64,000 nucleotides of DNA from Bryoerythrophyllum caledonicum. Taxonomy: Eukaryota > Streptophyta > Bryopsida > Pottiales > Pottiaceae. Position 1 is the first letter of the stretch. Every line of letters begins with the position of its first letter. The notes beneath the pieces are model-generated. The model was not told where the DNA came from. It did not search any database and saw only the letters and a program-made list of their open reading frames with translations. The DNA lies in contig OZ020526.1 of NCBI GenBank assembly GCA_963971425.1, positions 372,001-436,000 on the forward strand, in the 5' to 3' direction. Of this stretch, positions 1-9,285 are shown piece after piece. Both the position numbers and the translations under genes were made by a program.

Positions 1-266
1 TATTTTGTGTGTGAGTTGTGGGTTTATTTATTTTTATAGTAGGTGTAGTTGTTTTTGTCTTTAGTTTATTTTTTGTCCTTGTGTTTTTTGTGGTTGTTTT
101 TGTTTTAGTAGTGTATGGATGTTTGTATGATTGGTTGTATTTTATCTTGGTTGTTTTTGTCCGTGTGCATATGTAACTATTATGTTTAAGACTATTTGTA
201 TGTGGGTTTATGTTGGTTTTTAAAGTGGCTTTTAAGTCCTTTTTTTTCATATGCGGTGTTATTATA
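1..266. other. T/G-rich flank of the inserted LINE, no gene
   Basis: The plus strand is strongly T/G-rich, like 2990-5950, and contrasts with the A/C-rich sequence that starts near 283. It is best read as the continuation of the older minus-strand element on the far side of the insertion. In the minus frame that carries the 2A-like motif, the first stop after the junction is a TAG at 194-192. Confidence 0.6.
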
Positions 267-278
267 TACTTTGTGGTT
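267..278. repeat. Left target-site duplication (12 bp) of the LINE at 279-2869
   Basis: TACTTTGTGGTT is repeated exactly at 2870-2881. The first copy sits where composition switches from T/G-rich host to A/C-rich element, and the second directly follows the TTC tail. Confidence 0.85.
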
Positions 279-280
279 AT

Positions 281-2617
281 CTACACACCATACCCATTAC
301 CCGGCTCCAATGGTTATGGAACCAATATCATACAAAATTACAATCCCCTACAAACATTGAACCAACAACCCAACCCTTTGAAACCGAACTAATATGGCTT
401 TACCAAAGATATAAATATCGAATACCAAAAACTGACCCCCTCAAAAATGCGCAATACACAATACCCACCCCCATTTTAGACTCACTAATATCATCCTTTA
501 ACATTGAACACTCATACTTTTCCTCCCCGATCACATGTCCTACCAAACTAAATAAATTCTACTCACCGTACGAAAGAGACAAAATATTTGGATCCCTAGG
601 CAAGGCCTTTGAACACAAATGGATCGGAAATGGAATAGCTCACCCCCACAACGAGAAAGACATAGAACAAGCCATACATTGGGCTAGACTTGCCGCCAAA
701 CACGATCCAAATAACACAAAAACAATCATTGTCACACCGAACAACAATTGGTACCAAAACAACAACCAACATTCAAACCCATTCCCAGATTCCCACATCA
801 TTGCATTATTCGAAGCAGACACAATACCATACGAAGAACCTAATATCCCACCCGAGCTAAAAAAACCCCGAATAGAGCCATCTACATTACAAATACTATG
901 CGTCCATCATCAAAATCAAAACCTGGGCTCCCTAGAACAACTTGCGGAACTTACCTCCATAACAGACAATCTAGACATACAACGACCATACACAAAACCG
1001 GCCCCACCAACACCCATAGAAACCCCCGTAAACAAAAGTAAAAAATGGTCAAAATTAAACTATGACATCAACACATTAAACTACTCCGTCATACCTCCCC
1101 CTCTCCCAGACTACCCAACTCATACCACACCAAAATTTAACCCCGCATACAGTTATTACACCGACGGCTCCTTTAAACCACCGGAACAAATTAGCCCGGG
1201 CTCTTGGCGAAGAGAAAAAGCTGGCTATGGCATATATAATTCTACCAAAGAAATTAAACTAGCCAAAAGACTCCATGGACTACAAAATATCCTCAGAGCA
1301 GAACTCATGGCCATTCACAAAACACTACAAATCATCACAACAAAATACAAAAATGAACCTGCATATATATTCACCGACTGTATAAATGCACTCTACCTAC
1401 TAAACACTCAAATAACACACCCAACCCTTCACAACAGTCACCCCGACCAAACCATACTAACATCAATGGTACAAATGTTACAAAAACGTACACAAATCAC
1501 AACCCTTCACAAAGTCAGAGCCCATGCCAACATTGATGGCAACGAACAAGCAGACAAACTTGCAAAAGAAGGCCGAGAAAAAACACACAAAAACGCCAAA
1601 GACCCTCACGAACACGCTCATGCCACCCCATACTACTTTCAAAAAGAAGATTGGCCTTCCAAAGAAGATACCCCCGACAAAGGCCCAATTAGATTTCTGG
1701 GCAAATATCTCAAAAAACAAGACCTCTACAACAACCTGGATACAATCTCAGAAAATATTCCTAACATAGAAAAATGGACTAACAATAACGACATAGACAA
1801 TGAACTCTCTACAAACTTTTGGAAAAATCCCATCATCTCAGACTCACAAATAACGTGCCTCATCAAATTCCGTACGGGTCAGTACATGGGAAACGCTCGC
1901 AAACAACTCTTCTTTGGAATTGAAAGATTCCCATCCATAACATGCCCCATATGCCCCTCAACAGACCCCGACACATGGCTTCATGTGCTACTCAAATGCC
2001 AAAACCACCACATACACTCCCTAATTGTTAAAAGACATAACAAAGCGGTATGGGAAGTCCGAAAACTAATCACCTCCTACAATAAATCGAGATGTTTCAT
2101 ACTTATGAACGCCGGCACTTTTAATAGCAATCCACAAGAAAACACGGTCCCCCCATGGCTACTTCCATGCTCATGTATGACCCAAAGATGTCATTGCAAC
2201 GCTAGGCTCAAACCGGACATTCTTTGTGTCAAAGGTTTACCATACAACGACCCACCACCCGAGAACATCAACCAAGACTACACCATTCAATTCATCGAAT
2301 TCACATATTGCAACGATAGATTCTCCCCGGAAACAGTACAAAACAAAATTGATAAATACCAACCCCTCATAGACGACATCATTGCCCTCGGCTGGAATGT
2401 GGACCCCCTTATTGTTATCACATCCGGCGCTCGTGCCACCACCTTTATCCCATCTATGAAAACTCTCGAAGATACCTTCAAGATACCCATTGATACAATT
2501 AAAACTACCTTTAAAAATATCAACACCATCGCTATTCAACATGCCATGTCTATTTTACTGCATAAACGCAAAATCGAAAACAACCAAGTCCTCCCTGATA
2601 GGCAAGACCCCCCTTAG
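281..2617 (+). CDS. LINE ORF2 C-terminal part: RNase H, zinc knuckle, RLE-type endonuclease
   Basis: The 5' end is missing, so there is no true start; numbering here counts from an in-frame ATG at 251, in the flank. RNase H lies at about 298-440 with D305 (YTDGS), E351, D376, H425 and D435, the full catalytic set. A knuckle C565-x2-C568-x9-H578-x4-C583 follows, then a PD-(D/E)xK-like block: KPD with D656, E683 (IEFTY) and K702 in KIDKYQPL. The order knuckle, then KPD...E...K..KY, is that of R2-type endonucleases. Residues about 100-215 (WIGNG, HP, ARLAAK, TIIVTPNNNWY) vaguely recall phage N6-adenine methyltransferases with a lost NPP motif. The frame has no internal stop, so the insertion is young. 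Stop TAG is at 2615-2617. Confidence 0.8.
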   Translation, partial: LHTIPITRLQWLWNQYHTKLQSPTNIEPTTQPFETELIWLYQRYKYRIPKTDPLKNAQYTIPTPILDSLISSFNIEHSYFSSPITCPTKLNKFYSPYERDKIFGSLGKAFEHKWIGNGIAHPHNEKDIEQAIHWARLAAKHDPNNTKTIIVTPNNNWYQNNNQHSNPFPDSHIIALFEADTIPYEEPNIPPELKKPRIEPSTLQILCVHHQNQNLGSLEQLAELTSITDNLDIQRPYTKPAPPTPIETPVNKSKKWSKLNYDINTLNYSVIPPPLPDYPTHTTPKFNPAYSYYTDGSFKPPEQISPGSWRREKAGYGIYNSTKEIKLAKRLHGLQNILRAELMAIHKTLQIITTKYKNEPAYIFTDCINALYLLNTQITHPTLHNSHPDQTILTSMVQMLQKRTQITTLHKVRAHANIDGNEQADKLAKEGREKTHKNAKDPHEHAHATPYYFQKEDWPSKEDTPDKGPIRFLGKYLKKQDLYNNLDTISENIPNIEKWTNNNDIDNELSTNFWKNPIISDSQITCLIKFRTGQYMGNARKQLFFGIERFPSITCPICPSTDPDTWLHVLLKCQNHHIHSLIVKRHNKAVWEVRKLITSYNKSRCFILMNAGTFNSNPQENTVPPWLLPCSCMTQRCHCNARLKPDILCVKGLPYNDPPPENINQDYTIQFIEFTYCNDRFSPETVQNKIDKYQPLIDDIIALGWNVDPLIVITSGARATTFIPSMKTLEDTFKIPIDTIKTTFKNINTIAIQHAMSILLHKRKIENNQVLPDRQDPP

Positions 2618-2828
2618 GAATTTCGCCACTCTGTCTCTTCCTGATTGGCTGCCTGTTTGGTTTTATTTTTTGTTGTTTAGTTAGTTTGGTTGTGGTTGGT
2701 CGTTGTTGGTTGGTTTCTGGCTACTCGTTACATAGTGTCTACCCTCGAAAGGGGGAAGTAGTTCCAGTTCGCTAATTCCTTGTCCGGTGGGCATGGTCTT
2801 AGCAATGGAACGAACAGACACTTTATTC

Positions 2829-2869
2829 ACGCCGGTTCCCTTCGGGAACCGGCGTTCTTCTTCTTCTTC
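2829..2869 (+). repeat. LINE 3' terminal hairpin and (TTC)5 tail
   Basis: ACGCCGGTTCCC (2829-2840) and GGGAACCGGCGT (2844-2855) form a perfect 12-bp stem with a TTC loop, followed at once by (TTC)5. In LINEs a structured 3'UTR end is often what the reverse transcriptase recognises, and short-unit tails replace poly(A) in some clades. The related copy at 37619-37707 keeps the sequence but has lost pairing. Confidence 0.85.
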
Positions 2870-2881
2870 TACTTTGTGGTT
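2870..2881. repeat. Right target-site duplication (12 bp)
   Basis: Exact second copy of TACTTTGTGGTT at 267-278. Removing 279-2881 would reconnect the T/G-rich flanks. Confidence 0.85.
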
Positions 2882-5800
2882 TGTACAATTGTTTGTTTTG
2901 GTGTTTGTATTAGTATTTGGTATGAAATATGTTTTGGCATTCTTTTTGTGCGAAGCGGGGTGTCTTTTTAATATGTTCGGCATGGGTCTTGGGTTAGTCT
3001 CCATGTCTCCTCCAATTAATATTAGTAGTTTGTAGTAGATGGGTTTTTTGTTTTGTTTTAGAATTTTTTGTTTTTGAATGTGGCTTTGGTATTTGTGTTT
3101 TTTTGATTGTATGTGTTTGTCTTTGTATGTGTGTATGTATATGTATGTGTTTCGTTGATGGTGTGTGGTTGTCTTTGTGTGTGTGTATGTAGTTTTATGT
3201 GGTATTATATTAGTATTCTTTTGTATGTTTGTATAAGTGTATGTCACGGTTTTTGTCTTGGTATTTGTATCAATATCTTTGTTAGTATTTGTGTTAGTAT
3301 TTGTATGAGTACACGTACCAATATTTGTATTGGTATTTGTATTTGTATACATATCAGTATGTGTATCATTATACGTACCAGTATTTGTATCAGTATATTT
3401 ACAAGTATACTCATCGGAGTATGTATCAGTATTAGTATCAGTATACGTATCAGTATATGTACCCGTGTATTGAAATAATGAGTTTTCTAAAAGAATTCTT
3501 TCTAAACATATTTTGTCTAAAAATATGATTTCTAAAAATAGATTGATATTTATTTCAATCAGATTCGTATATATTCTTACTATCATTAGAATTTCTATTT
3601 TTAGTAATTCTATTTTTGGCGACTTCGTCGCCCTCCCGGCCAGCGAGACATTCATCCCTCCTCCTATTTTTAATATTTTACATACTCTCAAAAAATTTCT
3701 ACTCTTTAATCGCAAACTCTTCTCATCTTTATATATATCAATTTTAATGTTACTATTAACTTTCCTTTTATTCCTACAATTTATATTCCAATTTCTATTT
3801 TTAGTCTTCACTATTTTATTATTACTATTTTCTCTATTTAGTTTTACTCCTAAATTTTTGATTCTCTTTACAAGTTTTGTTAATTTTCCATCCCTCATTT
3901 TTGATTTTCTTAGGAAGCATGATCTATTTTTAGTACTGCTGTTTATAGCTATTCTCTTCATATTTATATTCTTATTATAATTAATTTTCATTACTACTTT
4001 GGTTAATTTACCCTTCCTTACCTTTGTTTTCCTTAGGATGCATACTCTATTTTTAGTACTGCTGTTTATAGTTATGTTCAGAATATTTGTACTCTTTTTA
4101 TAATTTATTCTCATTACTACTTTGGTAAAAATTTCATTCCTTTTTTTTGATTTTATTGTGAAGCATAATCTATTTTTAGTACATCTATTTATAGCTATTT
4201 TCTTAACATTTGAATTCTTATTATAATTAATTCTCATTACTACTTTGGTTAATTTTCCATTTTCAATTTTTGATTTTCTTAGGAATCGTATTCTATTTTT
4301 AGTACTGTTGTTTATAGTTATGTTCCTAATATTTGTATTCTTTTTATAATTAATTCCCATTATTAATTTTGTTAATTTTCCATCCTTTATTTTGGATTTC
4401 CTTAAAAAGCACATACTATTTTTAGTGTTGTTGTTTGTTCCTATGTTCTTATTATTTGAAATCTTTGAAATTTTATAAATATCTATCTTCTTCCTATTTA
4501 ATTTATAATATCTCTTTTTACTCTCCTTCATTTTCCTATTTTTAGACATTTTGATATTCCTTGTCTTCTTATGGTTTTTGGGTTTAGATTCCCTTCTACC
4601 CTTATGTATCTTGCTTACAAAATTTCCATTCTTATTATTGTGTCCTTTTTTGTTATATGTAGTTATGATACTTATTTTCTCCTCCTTTTTATTATTTATT
4701 TTAAATCTATCTTTCCTCTTATTTTTTATTTTGGTTTTCATACTTTTGTTTTTAGGATGGTATTTAGTTATAAATGTGTGTGTAGTTGCTTTTGGTTTAT
4801 GTTTTTGTATATGGCTTTGGTATTTTGTTTTGTGTTCTTTCGGTAGTAAGTCTCTCTCTTTGTATGTGTGTGTGTATATGTTTCTTTGATGGTGTGTGCT
4901 TGTTTTTGCATATGTGTGTGTATATTTAGTTGTGTTTGATTTTATGTTAGTGTTCATGCCTAGTATTAGTATTTTGTAGTAGGTGGGTTTTTTGTTTTGT
5001 TTTATGATGTTTTGTTTTTGTGTGTGGCTTCCGTGTTTTTTTTGTTGTTTATTTGATTTTATGTATTCGTCTTTGTATGTGTGTATGTTTTTTTGATTGA
5101 GTGTGGTTGTTTTTGTGTATGTGTATGTGTATGTAGTTATGTTTTTTTTTTTATTAGTATTCTTACATACATTTGAGTTAGTATGTGCTTTAATATTTAT
5201 CTTGGTATTTGAGTCACTATTCGTATGAGTATTTGTGTTAGTATTCGGCCTAGTACTTGTACCATAATTTGTATTAGTATTTGCCTTGGTTTTTTTAAAG
5301 TTTGTATTAGTATTGGTATCAGTATGTGTTTCGGTGTTTTTATCAGTGTACGTACTAGTATATATGCCAGTATACGTACCAGTATACGTACCAGTATACG
5401 TTTCGGTATGTGTACCAGTATATTTATCGGTGTATATACCAGTATACGTATCGGTGTATATACCAGTATACGTATCGGTGTATATACCAGTATATATATC
5501 AGTATACTCCCCAGGGTACAGACCAGTATATGTATAAATACATGTGCCATCATATATAGTATTTGTGTTGGTGTATGTAGCAACGTTTGTATCCGTTTTT
5601 GTATGAGTATTTGTATCATGTTTTGTACTATGTGCCGTATAGTATGGTGTCAACTCAATTTTTGTGTATACTTTAAAATATTTTCTTGTGTTTATTGTAC
5701 TATATGGGATATAGTAGTTTTTTGTATAGTATTGACTATAGTCTTTGAGGTATTTGGTATAGTATTTGTATTGAATGTGGTATTGAATACAATGATTGTA

Positions 5801-5917
5801 TTTTGTATAGTAGTTTTGTATTTTGTATTTGTATATTGTATTGGCATATTTGCGTACTACTATTTTTTTGGAGTATTGCTCAAATACTATATGTAGTACA
5901 CTATGGGTATTTATCAT
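2882..5917 (-). CDS. Long A/C-rich low-complexity frame with degenerate 2A-like motif (LINE ORF2 N-terminus?)
   Basis: About 1,000 codons without a stop, beginning with ATG at 5917. The product is Lys/Asn/Thr/Tyr-rich, with TYTGTYTD-like repeats, basic low-complexity stretches and no catalytic domain. Near its end, 3013-2984 encodes GGDMETNPRP after a hydrophobic YYKLLILI run. This has the shape of the 2A-like peptides (D-x-E-x-N-P-G-P) found near N-termini of some LINE proteins, but the critical Gly is Arg. A second, more degraded block (YYKILILGMNTNIKSN) lies at about 4990-4935, so the region contains an internal duplication. The frame continues artificially into the younger LINE to 2681; that part is not real. 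Coding status is uncertain. Confidence 0.45.
3290..3470. repeat. Short-unit tandem repeat (gtatcagtat-type)
   Basis: Six-base-period variants of GTAT-CAGTAT and GTACCAGTAT repeat through this stretch. On the minus strand they encode Thr-Tyr-x repeats. The same motif expands again at 5330-5540. Confidence 0.7.
5330..5540. repeat. Tandem repeat including 24-bp units
   Basis: Variants of CCAGTATACGTA and TCGGTGTATATA alternate, giving 24-bp higher-order units between about 5426 and 5500. On the minus strand they read as a YTGTYTG/YTDIYTGI repeat. Confidence 0.75.
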
Positions 5918-5955
5918 ACGCTTTCTATGTAGTAGTATGTAGTCTTTGTACCTAT

Positions 5956-7587
5956 CTAGTTTGACCTTCCATCTTCAAGCATTGGAGTGGTCATAGTGCT
6001 TGCCATGGCTTGTAGTGTGGCAAGGGCGGTCTTCATAGAGTCTTGCACACTTGCCATTTGTTTCTTCAATTCCTCGCTCTTCATGTCGACGTACTCTTTG
6101 TTCTCCTTCCGGATTTTCTTGTTGTTTTCTTCCAATAGTACCACTAGTTCTTCCTTGGTCACGTTGTTGGTCTTTTCTTGCATTTGGAAAGTGGACATAG
6201 TGTTGACAATGGCGGTGTTGATATCATCAAATCCAAAGGATTTGATTTCTTCCATGGTGGGAGGGGAGTCTCCTTCCAAACTATGTCGGTGAGGTGCAAA
6301 ATCCACGTAGTTACCTCCAATAATTTGAGTTTTCCCCACAAATGTCCTATATACAATAGGGTTAGCACATAAAACATTGGCATTGCCATTGTGGTTAGTA
6401 CCGTTATCTTTGTGGAACCATACGGAGCGGACATTTGCACCACCCATGACCTTGTAGATTTCTTGGGTGGTGTGCATTACATCCAAGTGGATGGGGAGGG
6501 GAGATAAGGTTAAGGTTAATGCATCTTTTTTAGCTTTAGTTTCGAGTTTACCTTTTGGTCCTTTGACCTCGAGAGCTTGCCTTGTTTCCAAAACTTCATG
6601 TTGGGCGGTCGCTTGATGAAGGAGGATTTTCTTCACTTGCTTGGGAGTAGTAGTAATAAGAAAGGCATGGGAGTCTTCATACCTCTTTTGAACTCCCGTT
6701 AGTTCAAATTCGACGCCACGATGGAAGCTATCTTCAAGAACTTCCTTGAAGAGGGCTTGAGCTGTAGTGTCCTTCAATACATCACTTTTAACCTTTACGG
6801 AGAGGTTAGAACCCTTAGAAATGCTTTGGTAAGCCTTGCAAACTTTACCAACAATTAATTCTTCTCCAATCTCGAGAATAAAGGGTCTAATGCCTTTTAG
6901 TAACATTAGCCCATCTACTTCGGGTTTGAGCAAATGTAGCTTAATGCTTCCCGCCCATACCCCCTTAATCTTTCCTTGTTTAATGCTTAAGCATTGGATG
7001 GCAATAGGGTCAATTAGTTGTTCTCCAAGAGAAATGTTCATCTTTTTTAGCCTTGTAATGACCATTTCTTTTACCTCATCATGCATAATAGGGTTTTTTG
7101 GGATTTCAAAGTGAATTCCAACATGAAAGTCAAGTGACATACCTGAGTTCTCGTTTGTGGGAATGTCGAAAGGAATTTGGGTAAGGTTGTAGTGTTGTCC
7201 AACCACCCCTTTCCTTGACATAGGGTATAACAATTGTGGGATACGGGGAAAAGCTACCCTTGCAATGCTAATCTCCTTGGCCTCTTCCGGTTTTAGTCCT
7301 CTAGTGATCATGTCTTCAACCGTTTCACCACTAAATAGAGGTTCAGCGCCCTCTTCTATTGCAATTGCCTCCATAGCTTGGAAGCCCATCCAAAATTTGA
7401 AGGAGCATAATTCTGGGTTGCGAATTGTCTTACCTTCTTCTCTAGGAGAGGCCTTGCTTTTTTTGCTGCTACTACCTTCTTTCTCTATCCTTCTTGATGT
7501 TTTCGTGATTGGGGTCGTTCTGGAGTTGTCCTCCATGGTCTCCACCTCCATGTGGATGCTGGAGCTTTTTCTGGTGTTACCTGTCAT
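5956..7587 (-). CDS. LINE ORF1-like protein, 543 aa
   Basis: Starts at ATG 7587 (MTGNTRKSS) and ends at a TAG overlapping 5956. The N-terminal 70 residues are Ser/Lys-rich and disordered-looking. A folded middle follows (about 70-400, many hydrophobic residues). The C-terminus (about 480-530) is a charged heptad-like segment (EELVVLLEENNKKIRKENK), probably a coiled coil. I see no CCHC knuckle and cannot confirm an RRM. Position just before the second frame and the coiled coil suggest an RNA-binding, self-associating ORF1 chaperone, but the family is not recognised. The frame stays open upstream to 9873; that part looks like leader sequence and the ATG at 7587 is the first one in front of protein-like sequence. 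Confidence 0.6.
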   Translation of the reverse strand: MTGNTRKSSSIHMEVETMEDNSRTTPITKTSRRIEKEGSSSKKSKASPREEGKTIRNPELCSFKFWMGFQAMEAIAIEEGAEPLFSGETVEDMITRGLKPEEAKEISIARVAFPRIPQLLYPMSRKGVVGQHYNLTQIPFDIPTNENSGMSLDFHVGIHFEIPKNPIMHDEVKEMVITRLKKMNISLGEQLIDPIAIQCLSIKQGKIKGVWAGSIKLHLLKPEVDGLMLLKGIRPFILEIGEELIVGKVCKAYQSISKGSNLSVKVKSDVLKDTTAQALFKEVLEDSFHRGVEFELTGVQKRYEDSHAFLITTTPKQVKKILLHQATAQHEVLETRQALEVKGPKGKLETKAKKDALTLTLSPLPIHLDVMHTTQEIYKVMGGANVRSVWFHKDNGTNHNGNANVLCANPIVYRTFVGKTQIIGGNYVDFAPHRHSLEGDSPPTMEEIKSFGFDDINTAIVNTMSTFQMQEKTNNVTKEELVVLLEENNKKIRKENKEYVDMKSEELKKQMASVQDSMKTALATLQAMASTMTTPMLEDGRSN

Positions 7588-7800
7588 GTTAGGTGAAAAA
7601 CAAGGGGGTTGAGTTCGGGAATTTACCTGTAGTGACTGTCTTTGCACTGTCAGTTGCTTCGGTTGCTTTGCGTAAGTCGCCTGGTAGGTAAGGCGGCAGC
7701 TGCTGGTGTTGGTAACGGCTCTCTTTGTTTGGGTGGCGCCTTTCCTTCTCTTTTCCCTAGTGGGCAGAGCTGGCGTGCTTGTGTTCAGCTTCGATGTCTG

Positions 7801-8204
7801 GTTTCTGTACTTTCTGCACAGAGTCCAGTATTTTCTGCTCCACTTGTTGTTTGTTAGAGAGGGTTTCAAATAATATGATGCGTGAGGGAGCTTACCTTTG
7901 CCTCTGGCGTTGGAGATGATGTTGTCGTTTGTATGGGTGCGGCCTCTCGAGGTAGTATTGTTGTGAACGGAGTTGGCAGTTAGCGTCTGTGCAGTTCTGG
8001 GGTTTCGGTACTTTCTGCACAAAGTCCTGTATTTTCTGCTCCACTTGTTGTTTGTTAGAGAGGGTTTCAAAAAATATGATACGTGAGGGAACTTACCTTT
8101 GCCTCTGACATTGGAGATGGTGTTGTTGTCGTTTGTGTGGGTGCGGCCTCTTGAGGTAGTGTTGTCGGGAACGGAGTTGGCAGTCAGCGTCTGTGCAGAT
8201 CTGG
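7801..8204. repeat. Tandem duplication, two ~202-bp units
   Basis: Copy 1 (7801-8001) and copy 2 (8002-8204) align along their whole length, from GTTTCTGTACTTTCTGCACA/GTTTCGGTACTTTCTGCACA to CTGTGCAG(T/A)TCTGG. Each copy retains the minus-strand GTAAG donor-like site. Confidence 0.85.
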
Positions 8205-8730
8205 AATTAGGGCTGCGGCGCTGATGGGAGTGGACTTCGGGCAGCAGCGTGGGTGGGGACTTCGAATGGGGGTGTCTCCGTTCTCTGTGCCGTATTCCCT
8301 TCGGTGTGTTTGTTGAAGTGGGCGGGTGGGGCGACCGGCTATTTCTGTGTTGCCGTGCTGTGGCAAGCGACAAACGTGCTTCGCTGGTTTTTCTCCTCCT
8401 GTTGGCAATCGCTGCTGAAGTAGGTGAGTCTACTTGCTTGAGGTGTGACTCTTCCTTGCACGATGGAGGTTGTTGTAGTGAAACCTCCTGTTGGTGGTGC
8501 TTGGTTTGTACTTTTGGTTCTGTCTTCCAACCTGCAGGGTTAGCGCTGATTCTTCTGATTTCTTGCAGCTTCAAACAATGTCTGTCTTTGGTGCTCTGGA
8601 ACGTCGGGTTCGGAGCATAACGTCGGCTTCTTGATTTGGTGATTTGGGGTATCTCCTTCCTCACTTGAGCGTCTTTCTTCTGCACTTTTTGATTGGAGTG
8701 TTGGTCTGCTGCGTCTGTATGGTGTGTGTT

Positions 8731-9285
8731 CCTGCAACTATAGATCAGGGTTATTGTGTTTTTTGTTTTTTGTTGCTTAGGTTCTAGTATTAGATGACAA
8801 TATACTATTATATAGCAATAACACTGAACGTGGAAACAAAGGAAATGATTTACTACTGCAAAATAGTAGCAAGGAGTACAGATCCAAAGATTGTAGACAT
8901 ATTGCAATAAAGGAAGAGAGTTAAAGGTGAGATATGGCCTGTTTGTTATGTCTGTTTGGTGGGATGCTTGGATGTCGTGGTTGTGGCGAATTTGTAGGTT
9001 GCGTGCTCCTGTATGAGTCTGAACCCTTTTGAGCTGCGTTCTTGTTGTGCTTGTGTAGTGTGGTTGCCTGTTTGGTTTGACTGCTCGCTGCAAGGTTTCG
9101 ATGCCTTGGTTATGACTTGTTTGCCTGCAGCTAGAAGTCAAGGTTCTTAGACTTTTTATTTTTCTTCTATGGTCTGGTATTGGGCAGTGATATATTGTTA
9201 CAGAACAAAAGAAAGAGATGCAAAAACGAAGAGTATAACAAAAACAAGGCAACGAAAAGGTTTGGGTGAGATGTGGCCTGTCTTC
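8731..9285. repeat. Diverged tandem repeat, period about 340-390 bp
   Basis: CCTGCAACTATAGATCAGGG at 8731 is matched by CCTGCAGCTAGAAGTCAAGG at 9124, and GGTGAGATATGGCCTG at 8926 by GGTGAGATGTGGCCTG near 9265. Indels between the landmarks explain the varying period. Confidence 0.6.

Larger units (their letters stand above)
279..2869 (+). mobile_element. 5'-truncated LINE with RNase H, CCHC and restriction-like endonuclease
   Basis: The insertion is bounded by a perfect 12-bp direct repeat, has one open frame ending at 2617, a 250-bp 3'UTR, a perfect terminal hairpin and a (TTC)5 tail. That is what target-primed reverse transcription leaves behind. The frame is open from the left junction, so the copy is truncated inside the coding region, downstream of the reverse transcriptase. 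An 89-bp copy of the same 3' end lies at 37619-37707. RNase H together with an R2-type C-terminal endonuclease recalls Dualen/RandI-like LINEs of green algae; the family assignment is inference. Confidence 0.85.

Noticed and set aside
2681-2881. 3' extension of the long minus-strand frame through the younger LINE's 3'UTR
   Set aside because: It crosses the target-site duplication into an element of opposite orientation; the open frame there is chance.
3513-4889. Hydrophobic plus-strand frames resembling membrane proteins
   Set aside because: They are the antisense of a Lys/Asn-rich frame in T-rich DNA; Phe/Leu/Ile runs are a composition effect.
1-5917. 5' inversion by twin priming as the origin of the opposite-orientation LINE parts
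   Set aside because: In twin priming the inverted segment lies upstream of the sense 3' part within one duplication. Here the duplication encloses only 279-2869, so two separate insertions fit better.
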